A program made the translations under genes and the position numbers. The notes beneath the pieces are model-generated. The model was not told where the DNA came from. It made no database searches and worked only from the letters and a program-made list of their open reading frames with translations. From Mycobacterium stomatepiae (GTDB taxonomy: Bacteria > Actinomycetota > Actinomycetes > Mycobacteriales > Mycobacteriaceae): 64,000 bases of DNA. Shown here in pieces: positions 1-8,195 of the stretch. Position 1 is the first letter of the stretch. Every line of letters begins with the position of its first letter. Where the stretch lies: assembly GCF_010731715.1 (NCBI RefSeq), contig NZ_AP022587.1, forward strand, positions 1,488,001 through 1,552,000. The letters run 5' to 3'.

Positions 1-584
1 TCGACGATCTGGCGAAAGGCGCGGGCATCTCCCGCCCCATCTTCTACTTCTATTTCCGGTCGAAGAACGCGGTGCTGCTGTCGTTGCTGGACCAGATGAA
101 CACCAAGGCACACGCGGCCCTCAAGTCGCTGCGGGCCACGCTGTCCGGCGACCCGGCGACGCTGTGGCGCAACCGGATCGAGGCGTTCTTCGAGGTGTCG
201 GGATCCCACCGCGCGGTCGCGGTGGCCGGTGCGGCGGCCAAGTCCACCAACCCCGAGGTCCGGCACGTGTGGGCGACGCTGATGCAGAAATGGATCACGT
301 TCACCACCACCGCGATCAAGGCCGAACGTGAGCGGGGCGCCGCACCGGACACCATCGCGGCCGAGGATCTGTCCATCGCGCTGAACATGTTGAGCGAGCG
401 GGTGATGGCCGCCACGTTCACCACCGAGGAACCGGCGATCCGCGAGGACCGGGTGATCGACACCCTGGTGCACATCTGGCTGGCCAGCATCTACGAGGAC
501 GGCAACGCCTCGGCCGGGCACGCCACGCTGGCGCTACGGGATACCGTGGCCTCGCTTGCCGACTACCCGCTCGGCACGACGTAG
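1..584 (+). CDS. TetR-family regulator, EthR-like (5' end outside window)
   Basis: The reading frame is already open at base 3, so the gene starts upstream of the window. The visible part begins inside the helix-turn-helix (DDLAKGAGISRPIFYFYF), which closely resembles mycobacterial EthR, and the ligand-binding domain continues the resemblance (FMQKWI-like and DTLVHIW segments). EthR-type proteins are one-component repressors whose C-terminal pocket binds a hydrophobic ligand. The target here is unknown. The last 51 bp overlap the convergent pcaB 3' end, so this regulator is not obviously the pca regulator. Family assignment is firm; orthology with EthR itself is not established. Confidence 0.85.
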   Translation, partial: DDLAKGAGISRPIFYFYFRSKNAVLLSLLDQMNTKAHAALKSLRATLSGDPATLWRNRIEAFFEVSGSHRAVAVAGAAAKSTNPEVRHVWATLMQKWITFTTTAIKAERERGAAPDTIAAEDLSIALNMLSERVMAATFTTEEPAIREDRVIDTLVHIWLASIYEDGNASAGHATLALRDTVASLADYPLGTT

Positions 585-1766
585 GCTCTCGTCGATCAAC
601 CGGTCGACGGCGCCGAAATAGGTTGGCGACGAAGGCTTTCCGGCTAGGTCGGCGATCGCCCGTTGCTCACCGAGCACCTCTGCCGCCCCGAGGTTCTCGG
701 CCATCCGCGCGGCGTGCACCCGCAGCCCGGCCAGCAGCTCGCCGCACTGGGAGCCCGCAATCACGGTCCGCCGGGCCAGGGTCCGCAGCGTGTCCCACTC
801 GGCATGCCACGCGCCGTCGGGACGTTCGTCGTTGGCCAGCGCCGCCGCGGTGTGCAGGGCAGCCGCCAGCTGCGGTGTGGATAGCGCGGTCCGCCGGATC
901 ATGATGGACAGCACCGGATTGCGCTTGTGCGGCATCGACGACGAGCCGCCACGCCGATCGGCGGCCGGCTCGCTCAGCTCGCCGATCTCGGGACGAGCCA
1001 GCGTGACGACGTCCGACGCGATCCGGCCCCAGCCGTCGGTGCAGCCGAGGAAGGCGTCGGCCGCGGCGGTAATCGGCGTCCGGGTGGTGTGCCATGGCGT
1101 CCGCACATGCAGGCCTAAAGTTGCTGCCGCAGTGTGCATTACCCGTTCGGCAACTTCCGTCGGGTCGCCCGCGCGGGTGAGCAGCGTCGCGAGTTCGGTG
1201 GTGGCCGACCATGTTCCGACGGCACCACCCAGCTGGATCGGGGTGACCAGACCGCTAAGCCGTTCGTACGCGTCGACGACGCCGTCGCACCACCGGGCCG
1301 CCTTGGCGCCGAACGTGCTGGGCGCGGCGTGCTGGGTGAGCGTACGGGCCACCATCGGGGTGCCCCGATGCAGGTTCGCGAGCGAGGTCAGTGCCGAAAC
1401 CTGTTCGCGTAGCTGTGTTCTCAGCTCGTCGGCGACGGCACGCACGCCCAGCATCAGCGCGGTGTCCACGACGTCCTGGCTGGTGAGCCCGCGGTGGATC
1501 CACGGGCGGATGCCGGGCGTGGCCCGCTGGCGCAGCAGCTCGACCACACCGACGATCGGGTTGCCGCTGTCCTCGGCGCCCAGCGCGAGCGCTGCCACGT
1601 CCTCGTGGCCCACCAGCCGCGACAGGTCGGCGTCGGCCGGCGCCAGGCCCGCGGCAGCCAGGGCGCCCAGCCAGGCGGATTCCACCGCCACCATCGAGCC
1701 CAGCAGCGCGCGATCGGTCATGTGCTCGCCGGCGCGGTGATCGCCGGGCCACAACAGATTGGTCAT
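534..1766 (-). CDS. pcaB: 3-carboxy-cis,cis-muconate cycloisomerase
   Basis: A 410-aa member of the fumarase/aspartase superfamily, catalysing the step after protocatechuate ring cleavage in the beta-ketoadipate pathway. The superfamily signature GSSSMPHKRNP is present, as are HRGLTSQDVVDTAL and GGAVGTWSA. The open frame runs further upstream but the extra residues are out-of-frame pcaG. The ATG at 1766 overlaps the pcaG stop by 4 bp, giving a coupled pcaH-pcaG-pcaB operon on the minus strand. The length is slightly short for PcaB (about 450) but complete at both ends. Confidence 0.9.
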   Translation of the reverse strand: MTNLLWPGDHRAGEHMTDRALLGSMVAVESAWLGALAAAGLAPADADLSRLVGHEDVAALALGAEDSGNPIVGVVELLRQRATPGIRPWIHRGLTSQDVVDTALMLGVRAVADELRTQLREQVSALTSLANLHRGTPMVARTLTQHAAPSTFGAKAARWCDGVVDAYERLSGLVTPIQLGGAVGTWSATTELATLLTRAGDPTEVAERVMHTAAATLGLHVRTPWHTTRTPITAAADAFLGCTDGWGRIASDVVTLARPEIGELSEPAADRRGGSSSMPHKRNPVLSIMIRRTALSTPQLAAALHTAAALANDERPDGAWHAEWDTLRTLARRTVIAGSQCGELLAGLRVHAARMAENLGAAEVLGEQRAIADLAGKPSSPTYFGAVDRLIDESLRRAERVVGKRGHGIP

Positions 1767-2227
1767 CCCCCGGCATCCCGGTACGCCAGAAACACGGTCT
1801 CGCGCGGACCCTGCAGGTGAATGTCGAACCGGTAATCGGCTCGGCTTTCGGCCACGCACAATAGGGTTGCCCGCCGGCCGGCGTCGAGGGTCCCCAACAC
1901 CGGGTCGAGTTGCGCGCCGGGCAGATAGGCGCGGGTGAACAGCCCGTCCAGCAGTCCGCGAGCGAAGACGACGAGGGCGAAGAACGGCGGGCTCGCGATG
2001 GTCGTGAAGCAATAGCTCCCGGCGGCGTCCGTTGCGGCCCTGCCCCATCCGGCGTCGGCCTGCCAGAGTTCGACGACCGCGTCCGGGACCGGCTCGCCGG
2101 CCCCGTCGAAAACCGTGCCGCGCAGCCGGATCGCCGCGGGGTCGTCGACCAGGTGGGTGCGGCACGGCAGCCCGAGATCGAGGAACGGACCGACGGTTTG
2201 CCCAGGGGTGCAAGCCAATTCAGTCAT
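1763..2227 (-). CDS. pcaG: Protocatechuate 3,4-dioxygenase, alpha subunit
   Basis: A 154-aa intradiol dioxygenase alpha subunit, forming the (alpha-beta)n enzyme that opens protocatechuate between C3 and C4. The N-terminal TPGQTVGPF matches the family TPSQTxGPF signature, followed by RLRGTVFDGAGEPVPDAVVELWQ strands of the intradiol fold. The start overlaps pcaH by 8 bp and the end overlaps pcaB by 4 bp. It is shorter than typical PcaG (about 190-200 aa): the segment between SYCFTTI and the HIHxxx-equivalent region is compressed. That may be a lineage trait or a small in-frame loss. The alpha subunit does not bind the catalytic iron. Confidence 0.85.
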   Translation of the reverse strand: MTELACTPGQTVGPFLDLGLPCRTHLVDDPAAIRLRGTVFDGAGEPVPDAVVELWQADAGWGRAATDAAGSYCFTTIASPPFFALVVFARGLLDGLFTRAYLPGAQLDPVLGTLDAGRRATLLCVAESRADYRFDIHLQGPRETVFLAYRDAGG

Positions 2228-2966
2228 ATCCGGAACCGCCGGCCAGCACGATGTCCCATCGATACCCGGTCGCGAACTCCGGCTCGGTGAGCCCGTGGTC
2301 GTAGTCGGCGATCAACCGTTGGCGCGCGGCGGGATCCAGCACCGACTGGAAGATCGGGTCCAGGCCGAACAACGGGTCGCCCGGGAAGTACATCTGGGTG
2401 ACCAGGCGCTGGGTGAATGCCGTGCCGAATAGCGAGAAATGGATATGCGCCGGGCGCCAGGCGTTGTGGTGATTGCGCCACGGATAGGGGCCGGGCTTGA
2501 CGGTCACGAATCGGTACGTTCCGTCGGGCCCGGTCAGGCAGCGGCCGGCCCCGACGAAGTTCGGGTCCAGCGGAGCGGGATGCTGGTCGCGCTGGTGACG
2601 GTAGCGGCCGCCGGCGTTGGCCTGCCAGATCTCCATCAGCTGGCCGGCCAGCGGTCGCCCCGACTGGTCGAGCAGGCGCCCGGCCACGACGATGCGCTCG
2701 CCGATCGGTTCGCCGGGATGGCCGGCCGTCAGGTCGGCGTCGAGGGGATCGACCTCACGCTCGCCGAAACACGGCGCGCAGCGCTCGAGGTCGTCGGGAT
2801 CCACCAGCAGCAGGGGTTGTTTCGGGTGGCGCAGCGCGCTGCTGCGGTACGGCGGATAGTCCAGCCGGGGCCGCGGGTCCGTACCGCCGGCGTGCCGAGC
2901 CGCGAGTTCGGCGATCTCCGCCGTGATGTCCCCCTGCGACGCGACGCGCTCCGGTGCGGCCCTCAC
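2220..2966 (-). CDS. pcaH: Protocatechuate 3,4-dioxygenase, beta subunit
   Basis: A 248-aa catalytic subunit carrying the non-haem Fe(III) site. GGRYRHQRD holds the first Tyr ligand region, and YPWRNHHN...RPAHIHFSLFG holds the second Tyr and the two His ligands. The N-terminal PcaH-specific domain (YPPYRSSALRHPKQPL) is present. The start is the GTG at 2966; no better ATG lies upstream. It is first in the operon, divergent from the dioxygenase remnant that begins at 3058, so regulatory signals for both should lie in the 91-bp gap. Confidence 0.92.
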   Translation of the reverse strand: MRAAPERVASQGDITAEIAELAARHAGGTDPRPRLDYPPYRSSALRHPKQPLLLVDPDDLERCAPCFGEREVDPLDADLTAGHPGEPIGERIVVAGRLLDQSGRPLAGQLMEIWQANAGGRYRHQRDQHPAPLDPNFVGAGRCLTGPDGTYRFVTVKPGPYPWRNHHNAWRPAHIHFSLFGTAFTQRLVTQMYFPGDPLFGLDPIFQSVLDPAARQRLIADYDHGLTEPEFATGYRWDIVLAGGSGYD

Positions 2967-3036
2967 GAACCGTGAGGCTACCCGCCTAATTGACCAGCCC
3001 GGGCATTCTGCAAGATTCTACTAAGCGGAATTTATT

Positions 3037-3049
3037 TCTGTAAAACAGA
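3037..3049. promoter_or_regulatory. Short inverted repeat in pcaH/dioxygenase divergent gap
   Basis: TCTGT-AAA-ACAGA is a 5-bp perfect inverted repeat just upstream of the GTG at 3058, in the AT-richest part of the divergent intergenic region. It could be an operator half or part of a promoter. No regulator is assigned; the small size makes chance occurrence quite possible. Confidence 0.25.
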
Positions 3050-3057
3050 GCAACGGG

Positions 3058-3661
3058 GTGCTGGTGGCAGAGAACGGCCTGTTCGAGAATGTGCGCCGCG
3101 GCATGATCCCCGCGCACATCTACAACGACGACGAACTGTTCGCGCTCGAGAAAGAGCGCCTGTTCAGCCGGGCGTGGACGTTCGTGGGCCACGAATCGGA
3201 GATCCCGCAGGACGGCGACTACGTGGTGCGCCGAGTCCTCGACGATTCGTTCATCCTGACCCGCGACGCCGACGGCGAGGACGACCGCACGCGGCGCCGA
3301 GTTCGGCGCGTCGCCGTTTCCGAAACCGGGAATGGCCCACTTCGACGAGGACAAGTACTCGCTGAGCCAGCGGGTCGCGCGGATGGGCACCGAACATGTG
3401 TGGGCCGAGGATCCGCCGTCGCGGCTGCGCCACTTCATCACCAACGTGCGCACCTTCGAAGACGACAATCCCGGGCACCTGGTGGTCGAGTCGGCGGAGC
3501 TGCTATTCCGCAGCCGCGGCGACGTCAACGAGAGCGCGCTGCTGTCATGCGGTCGCGAAGACGTGCTGCGCTGGTGCGATGATCGGTGGAAACTCGCCCG
3601 GCGCACGATCAATGCCGACGAGTCGGTGTTGCGGATGCAGAACCTGGCGGTGTTCCTGTGA
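3058..3661 (+). pseudogene. Ring-hydroxylating dioxygenase remnant: alpha N-terminus joined to beta subunit
   Basis: The first ~75 codons encode the start of a Rieske dioxygenase large subunit (ENGLFENVRRGMIPAHIYND, LFSRAWTFVGHESEIP, GDYVVRRVLDDSFILTRD). The Rieske Cys/His motifs and the whole catalytic domain are absent. From about 3287 a different frame reads as the small beta subunit (AEFGASPFPKPGMAHFDED, GTEHVWAEDPPSRLRHFITN, WCDDRWKLARRTINADESVL), which lacks its own N-terminal third. The simplest explanation is one deletion of roughly 1.3 kb removing the alpha C-terminus and the beta N-terminus. No active dioxygenase can be made. The downstream genes of the operon remain intact. Confidence 0.85.
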
Positions 3662-3912
3662 ATGACGAACTCGAGCGGCTGATGGCGGGTGCGGTCGGCG
3701 AACCGCTCACGGTGGCAAACGAATTCACCGAGATCGTGATGCAGCGGGTCGACACCCGCAACGGAGCGCGACTGCTGATCCGCGCACCCAGAACGGGACG
3801 GTGGATCAGCCTGGACGCACTAGAGGTGGAGGCGCTGACGTGGCAGAACCCTCGAACGCTGGCGGCGATGGTGGGGAACTCGGGGGCGCCGCTGCTCCCC
3901 GATCCGCAGTGA
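3658..3912 (+). CDS. Small protein of aromatic dioxygenase operon
   Basis: An 84-aa ORF starting at the GTG that overlaps the beta-subunit stop and ending 4 bp inside the next gene, so it is translationally coupled on both sides. No signal peptide or membrane segment; hydrophilic, with NEFTEIVMQRVDTRNGARLLI and PRTGRWISLDALEVEALTWQ. I do not recognise a characterised family. Position between a dioxygenase beta subunit and a dihydrodiol dehydrogenase suggests an accessory role in the same pathway. That is inference from context only. Confidence 0.7.
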   Translation: MNDELERLMAGAVGEPLTVANEFTEIVMQRVDTRNGARLLIRAPRTGRWISLDALEVEALTWQNPRTLAAMVGNSGAPLLPDPQ

Positions 3913-4715
3913 CCGCCTGGTTGCACGGCAAACGTGCATTGGTCGTGGGCGGCGGATCCGGAATCGGGCAGGCCGTCATCGACGCCTTCCTCGCCGAAGG
4001 CGCCAGAGTTGCTGTCCTGGAACGCGATCGGCAGAAGTGTGACGCGCTGTCCACGCAGCTGCCCGATGTTCGGGTGGTTGAAGGGGACGCGATCACCAGC
4101 GAGGCCAACCAGCGCGCCGTCACCGCGGCGGTCGATTCGTTCGGCGGGCTGGACATCCTGGTCAACTGCGTCGGAGTGTTCGACTTCTACCGGGGCGTGG
4201 CCGATCTCGACACCGACAGTCTCGCGGCCGCGTTCGACGAGATGTTTCACACCAACGTGCTGAGCCATTTGCAGTCCGTCAAGGCTGCGGTGCCCGCGCT
4301 GCGAAACGGGACCGAGCCGTCGATCGTCCTGACCGAGTCCGCGTCGTCGTACTACCCCGGCCGCGGTGGCGTGCTGTACGTGTCGTCGAAGTTCGCCGTG
4401 CGCGGGCTGGTGGCGTCGCTGGCTCACGAGCTCGCGCCTGCGATCCGGGTCAACGGCGTGGCGCCCGGCGGCACCCTCAACACCGACCTGCGCGGCCTGA
4501 ACAGCCTGGGGCTCAACGACACCCGGCTCGACGACTACCCGAACCGGGCACGTGACGTCGCCGCCCGCACCCCGTTGAATGTCGCGCTGTCCGGGCCCGA
4601 CCACGCGTGGTCGTTCGTGTTCTTGGCCTCCAGCCGGTCCCGCGGGATCACCGGTGAAACCATCCACCCCGACGGAGGGTTCGGTATCAGCACACCGAAG
4701 GCCAAACCACGATAA
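3909..4715 (+). CDS. SDR dehydrogenase, cis-dihydrodiol dehydrogenase-like
   Basis: A 268-aa classical short-chain dehydrogenase. GGGSGIGQ near the N-terminus binds NAD, NCVG replaces the usual NNAG, the catalytic Ser lies in ESASSYYPG and YVSSK is the catalytic Tyr/Lys pair; HPDGGFG ends the protein. It resembles BphB/HcaB-type enzymes that re-aromatise cis-dihydrodiols made by ring-hydroxylating dioxygenases, which fits its place directly behind the dioxygenase remnant. The GTG at 3909 overlaps the upstream stop (GTGA), which decides the start. With its partner dioxygenase broken, the substrate supply is probably lost. Confidence 0.85.
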   Translation: MTAWLHGKRALVVGGGSGIGQAVIDAFLAEGARVAVLERDRQKCDALSTQLPDVRVVEGDAITSEANQRAVTAAVDSFGGLDILVNCVGVFDFYRGVADLDTDSLAAAFDEMFHTNVLSHLQSVKAAVPALRNGTEPSIVLTESASSYYPGRGGVLYVSSKFAVRGLVASLAHELAPAIRVNGVAPGGTLNTDLRGLNSLGLNDTRLDDYPNRARDVAARTPLNVALSGPDHAWSFVFLASSRSRGITGETIHPDGGFGISTPKAKPR

Positions 4716-4762
4716 CCGGCGAGCTGGACGGTCAGCGGACCCTGGTCGCCCTGGGCTGCCGG

Positions 4763-5437
4763 GTGGCCGCGGCCCGCGGCCTGGTCGACGGGATGCTCGG
4801 CCACCTGAGCCTGCGCGTCGACGACCATCACCTGCTGGTGCGCTGCCGCAGCGAATCCGATACCGGCGTGGCCAACACCGTGCCCGGCGACATCCGCCTG
4901 ATCCGATTAGACGGCAGCGCCGGCGCCAGTGGCGAACTCGAGGGGTACCACGTTCCCAACGAACTGCCCATCCACGTCGAGACCATGCTCGCCGACGCGC
5001 AGCACCGGGCCGTCGCGCACCTGCACCCTCCGGCCGTCGTCGCCGCGGATCTGGCCGGCATCACGATCCGGCCGATCTACGGGGCCTACGATATTCCCGG
5101 CGCCTGGCTCGCGCGCGGCGGCGTGCCGGTTTACCAACGCGCCGTGCTGATCCGCACCAACGCGCTGGGCAAGGAGATGGTGACCGCGATGCGGGGGCGG
5201 CCGGTGGCGATCCTCCGCGGGCATGGAATCACTAGTGCCGCAACCACTGTGCAGCAGGCCGTGCTGCAGGCGATCAGCCTCGACGCGCTGGCCCGGATGT
5301 CGTTGCGGGTGCTGTCGGCCGGCGGCACGCTGCACGACATCGACGACGCCGACTGGGAGGATCTGCCCGATCTGGGGCCGGCCTTCACCGCCGAGGCGGC
5401 CTGGCGGCATGAGGTCGCCCGGTTGCGGGCCGACTGA
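4763..5437 (+). CDS. Class II aldolase/adducin-family protein
   Basis: About 224 aa. Zinc ligands of the family are visible: HLHP (first two His) and LRGHGI (third His). Members act as aldolases or decarboxylases on small hydroxy-acids or keto-acids, here perhaps on an aromatic ring-cleavage product. The family N-terminal helix seems to begin earlier: in-frame residues TLVALGCRVAAARGLVDG start near 4740, and the frame is open back past the SDR stop, but no ATG/GTG is available upstream. The real start may be a rare codon near 4712-4724. The GTG at 4763 is given as the first conventional start. Confidence 0.75.
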   Translation: MAAARGLVDGMLGHLSLRVDDHHLLVRCRSESDTGVANTVPGDIRLIRLDGSAGASGELEGYHVPNELPIHVETMLADAQHRAVAHLHPPAVVAADLAGITIRPIYGAYDIPGAWLARGGVPVYQRAVLIRTNALGKEMVTAMRGRPVAILRGHGITSAATTVQQAVLQAISLDALARMSLRVLSAGGTLHDIDDADWEDLPDLGPAFTAEAAWRHEVARLRAD

Positions 5438-5515
5438 CGTCAAGGTCACAAGTTCGCATCTGCTGGCGACACTCGACCGTTACGAACGGGATTGGCGCGG
5501 CGGCCGACTTAGCCT

Positions 5516-6370
5516 TTGCAGGTGACCGAACTGGACCGCCGGCGATTCCTGGTCGCGCTCGCCGCCACCGTCGCCGTCACGGGTATCTCGTTGTCGTCGG
5601 CGAACGGGACGAAGGAGACCGTGGCCCGCGCCGACGCTCTCGGACCCGCGCCCAACCCGGTCGCCCCGGCACCGCCCAAACTGTTGCCGCCGCCGGGACC
5701 GGCCGCGCGTGTCGCACTGCCCGGCGGTTCGGTGCTCAAACAGCTTCCCGGCAACGGCGATCTGCTAGCGTGGACCGTCGACGACGGGGTCGACACCGAT
5801 GTGGTGCGGGCCTACACCCAATTCGCCAAGGACTCCGGCGTGCGGCTGACCTATTTTGTCACCGGAGTCTTCAAGTCCTGGACGGAGAATGCCGCGCTGC
5901 TTCGCCCGCTCGTGGACTCCGGGCAGATCCAACTGGCCAACCACACCTGGACGCATCCGGACCTGACGAAACTGTCGCCCAAGCAGATCGCCGACGAGCT
6001 GAAGAGCACCGACGCATTCCTGCACGACACGTATGGCGTGGACGCCGCACCATACTTCCGGCCGCCGTACGGCCACCACAACGCCGTGGTCGATGCGGTG
6101 GCCGCCGATCTGGGCTACCAGGTGCCCACGCTGTGGAATGGCGACTTACGCGATTCGGCGCTGCTTCCCGAAGACCAGATCGTCAAGCTCGCCGACCAGT
6201 ACTTCACGCCGGAGAACATCGTGATCGGCCATCTCAACCACGCACCGGTCACCCGGGTGTACGGGCAGTTGGTGGAGATCATCCGGGACCGCAAGCTGCG
6301 AACAGTCACACTCAACGATGTTTTCCTGCGCCCGGAAATCCCGTACCGGACACCGAGTTTCGCTAACTAG
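5516..6370 (+). CDS. Tat-exported polysaccharide deacetylase (NodB domain)
   Basis: A 284-aa protein with a twin-arginine signal (DRRRFLVALAATVAV), a Pro-rich linker and a NodB homology domain. Metal and catalytic motifs are TVDDG (general base Asp and metal Asp), HTWTHPDLT (two His ligands) and RPPYG. This predicts an exported, metal-dependent amide hydrolase acting on peptidoglycan or another N-acetylated envelope sugar polymer. The TTG at 5516 or the GTG at 5522 could be the start; the GTG keeps the whole signal. It stands alone, convergent with the IclR gene. Confidence 0.88.
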   Translation: MQVTELDRRRFLVALAATVAVTGISLSSANGTKETVARADALGPAPNPVAPAPPKLLPPPGPAARVALPGGSVLKQLPGNGDLLAWTVDDGVDTDVVRAYTQFAKDSGVRLTYFVTGVFKSWTENAALLRPLVDSGQIQLANHTWTHPDLTKLSPKQIADELKSTDAFLHDTYGVDAAPYFRPPYGHHNAVVDAVAADLGYQVPTLWNGDLRDSALLPEDQIVKLADQYFTPENIVIGHLNHAPVTRVYGQLVEIIRDRKLRTVTLNDVFLRPEIPYRTPSFAN

Positions 6371-6379
6371 GCAGCGGAC

Positions 6380-7216
6380 TCAGCTCAGCTGGTCGCCAAT
6401 CTCCTTGGCTGCCTTGACAAGTACGGCCGCCACCGCCGGGTGCCGCGCGCCGTCGAGGCGGTGCCGCGGCGCGGCCGCATTGAGCGCAAGCCGCAGTCCC
6501 GGAGCGCGGGTCGGTATGGGTACCGCGACCGAGGCGACGCCTTCCTCGCTCTCCTCCTCGTTGATGGCGTAGCCCCGGTCGCGGATGCGGGCGAGCTCGT
6601 CCTCCAACTCGGCGCGGCTGCCGATCGAGCGCGCGGTGATGCGCTCGAGTTGCTGGTCGGGCAGCAGCGCATCCAATTCCGGCGGCGACAGCTGGGCCAG
6701 CATGACCTTGCCCGTCGAGGTGCAGTGCGCCGGCATCGTGCGCCCCAACCGGGAGGCCACCCGGACGGCAGCCGGGCCCTCGACCGCGGCGACGAAGCGG
6801 ACGTTGGCGCCGTCGAGCATCCCGATGTGCGTGGTTTCCCGGAGCTGCGCGGACAGACCGCGCAGGACCGGCGCGGCGGAGCCCTGAATGTCGATGCGGC
6901 CGAAGATCGCAAAAGCCACACCGGTGAGCGACGGACCGGGCAGGTAGGCCTTGGACACCGGGTCTTGCCGGACGAAACCGCGATAGGTCAGCATCGCCAG
7001 CAGCCGGTGTGCGGTGGACGATGCCACGCCCAGATAGCGAGTCGCCTCGCTCAGCCGGATCTGAGGCTGCTCGCCCAGCAGGAGCAGCAGCTTGAGCGCG
7101 TTGTCGACCGATTCGATCGGGTACTGCGGCACAAGCGAATCGGTGGCCGGCTCGTTCGCGGCCCGCTGCTGCTTCTTCGGCACGAATTCACGGTACTCAG
7201 CTGGCGCGGGCTGCAC
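6380..7216 (-). CDS. IclR-family transcriptional regulator
   Basis: A 278-aa protein. The N-terminal winged helix (IESVDNALKLLLLLGE, LGVASSTAHRLLAMLTYRGF) is followed by the IclR effector domain (HCTSTGKVMLAQLSP, YAINEEESEEGVASVAVPI). IclR proteins commonly control aromatic-acid catabolism operons, including pca genes, so it may control genes at 1.7-5.4 kb, but it is not adjacent to them and faces away. The start could lie a few codons in; the extra N-terminal 30 residues are low-complexity. Confidence 0.9.
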   Translation of the reverse strand: MQPAPAEYREFVPKKQQRAANEPATDSLVPQYPIESVDNALKLLLLLGEQPQIRLSEATRYLGVASSTAHRLLAMLTYRGFVRQDPVSKAYLPGPSLTGVAFAIFGRIDIQGSAAPVLRGLSAQLRETTHIGMLDGANVRFVAAVEGPAAVRVASRLGRTMPAHCTSTGKVMLAQLSPPELDALLPDQQLERITARSIGSRAELEDELARIRDRGYAINEEESEEGVASVAVPIPTRAPGLRLALNAAAPRHRLDGARHPAVAAVLVKAAKEIGDQLS

Positions 7217-7219
7217 GAC

Positions 7220-8195
7220 TCACAGCACGCTCAGAACCGCGGAGCCGAGCAGTCCCGCCGCGACGACCACACCCGTCGCCGTCACGATGGCCTTCCAGCC
7301 GAAACTGCGGGCGACCATGGCGACGCCGGGGACACTGATCGCGGGAAGCGTGATCAGCAGTGCACCAAGCGGGCCCGACGAAACGCCGAGCAGCGCCAGG
7401 CTCTGCAGGATGGGTATCTCCCCTGCCGTCGGAATGACGAGGAGGGTGCCGACGATCGCCGCCAGCACGACGATCAGCAGGCCTCGGTGCGGAGGCTGAG
7501 TCAGGGTCACCAACCAGCCGCGAAACGCCCCGACGACCAGCACCATGATCGCGTACTCCGGCAGCAGGACTAGGCATAAGCAGAGCAGTGAGCGCACGAA
7601 TCTGCTTGCAGTTCAGCCGGATTCATTGGCAGGTGGCGCGATCGCCGTCGGCGCGGGTTGCCCGGACGCGCCGGTGACCAGTCCCACCGCCACCGCAACG
7701 CCGATCACCGTCACGACTCCGACGACCGCCCTGGTCAGCGTCCATTGCCAGGGGGCGACGAAGAACAGGAAAGCCAGTACCGCCGGATTCAGTAGCGGAT
7801 TCCCGAGCCAGTAGGCGATAGCCGCGGTGCGCGTGACGCCGTTGCGCCGCAACGTGACAGCGATCGGAGCGGCGCAGCATGTGCACATCATCGAGGGCAT
7901 GCTCGCGACTCCTCCGGCCAGCGCGCTCGACACCAAACCCCGGCGATTCAACAGCCGCGGCGGCGTACGCGTGAAAGAAGGTCGTGGCCGCATGCCAGGT
8001 CGGACCGTCGCCCGCCCGCACGCCACCGACCGCGAGGATGTTCGACCCCGACCAGTGACGAGTCCGCTGCGCCGTCAAGGCTTTGGCGAGATACGGCGTC
8101 CACTTCGCCCAGAGCAGCCCCAGCACGAACACACCCAGCGTGACGAGAACGCCGATCGTGACGCCCCGCCGCGGAGTCCAAGTCGATTCAGACAT
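7220..8195 (-). pseudogene. Broken permease, ArsP/YraQ-like (DUF318)
   Basis: Three pieces read as one multi-helix permease. The start (ATG 8195, overlapping the upstream synthetase stop by 8 bp) gives RRGVTIGVLVTLGVFVLGLLW. A frameshift near 7951-7965 is needed to reach the family core MMCTCCAAPIAVTLRR and YWLGNPLLNPAVLAFLFF. A TGA at 7613-7615 then interrupts PANESG-stop-TASRFVRSLL, after which the same frame continues through the remaining helices (EYAIMVLVVGAFRGWL, IPTAGEIPIL) to 7220. TGG to TGA (Trp to stop) is the likely nonsense change. The CTCC motif is typical of the family, which includes organoarsenical and metal effluxers. With two lesions it is very likely dead. Confidence 0.85.

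Noticed and set aside
7613..7615. TGA as a selenocysteine codon in the permease
   Set aside because: No SECIS-like hairpin is evident, the position fits Trp, and the gene has a second, independent frameshift.
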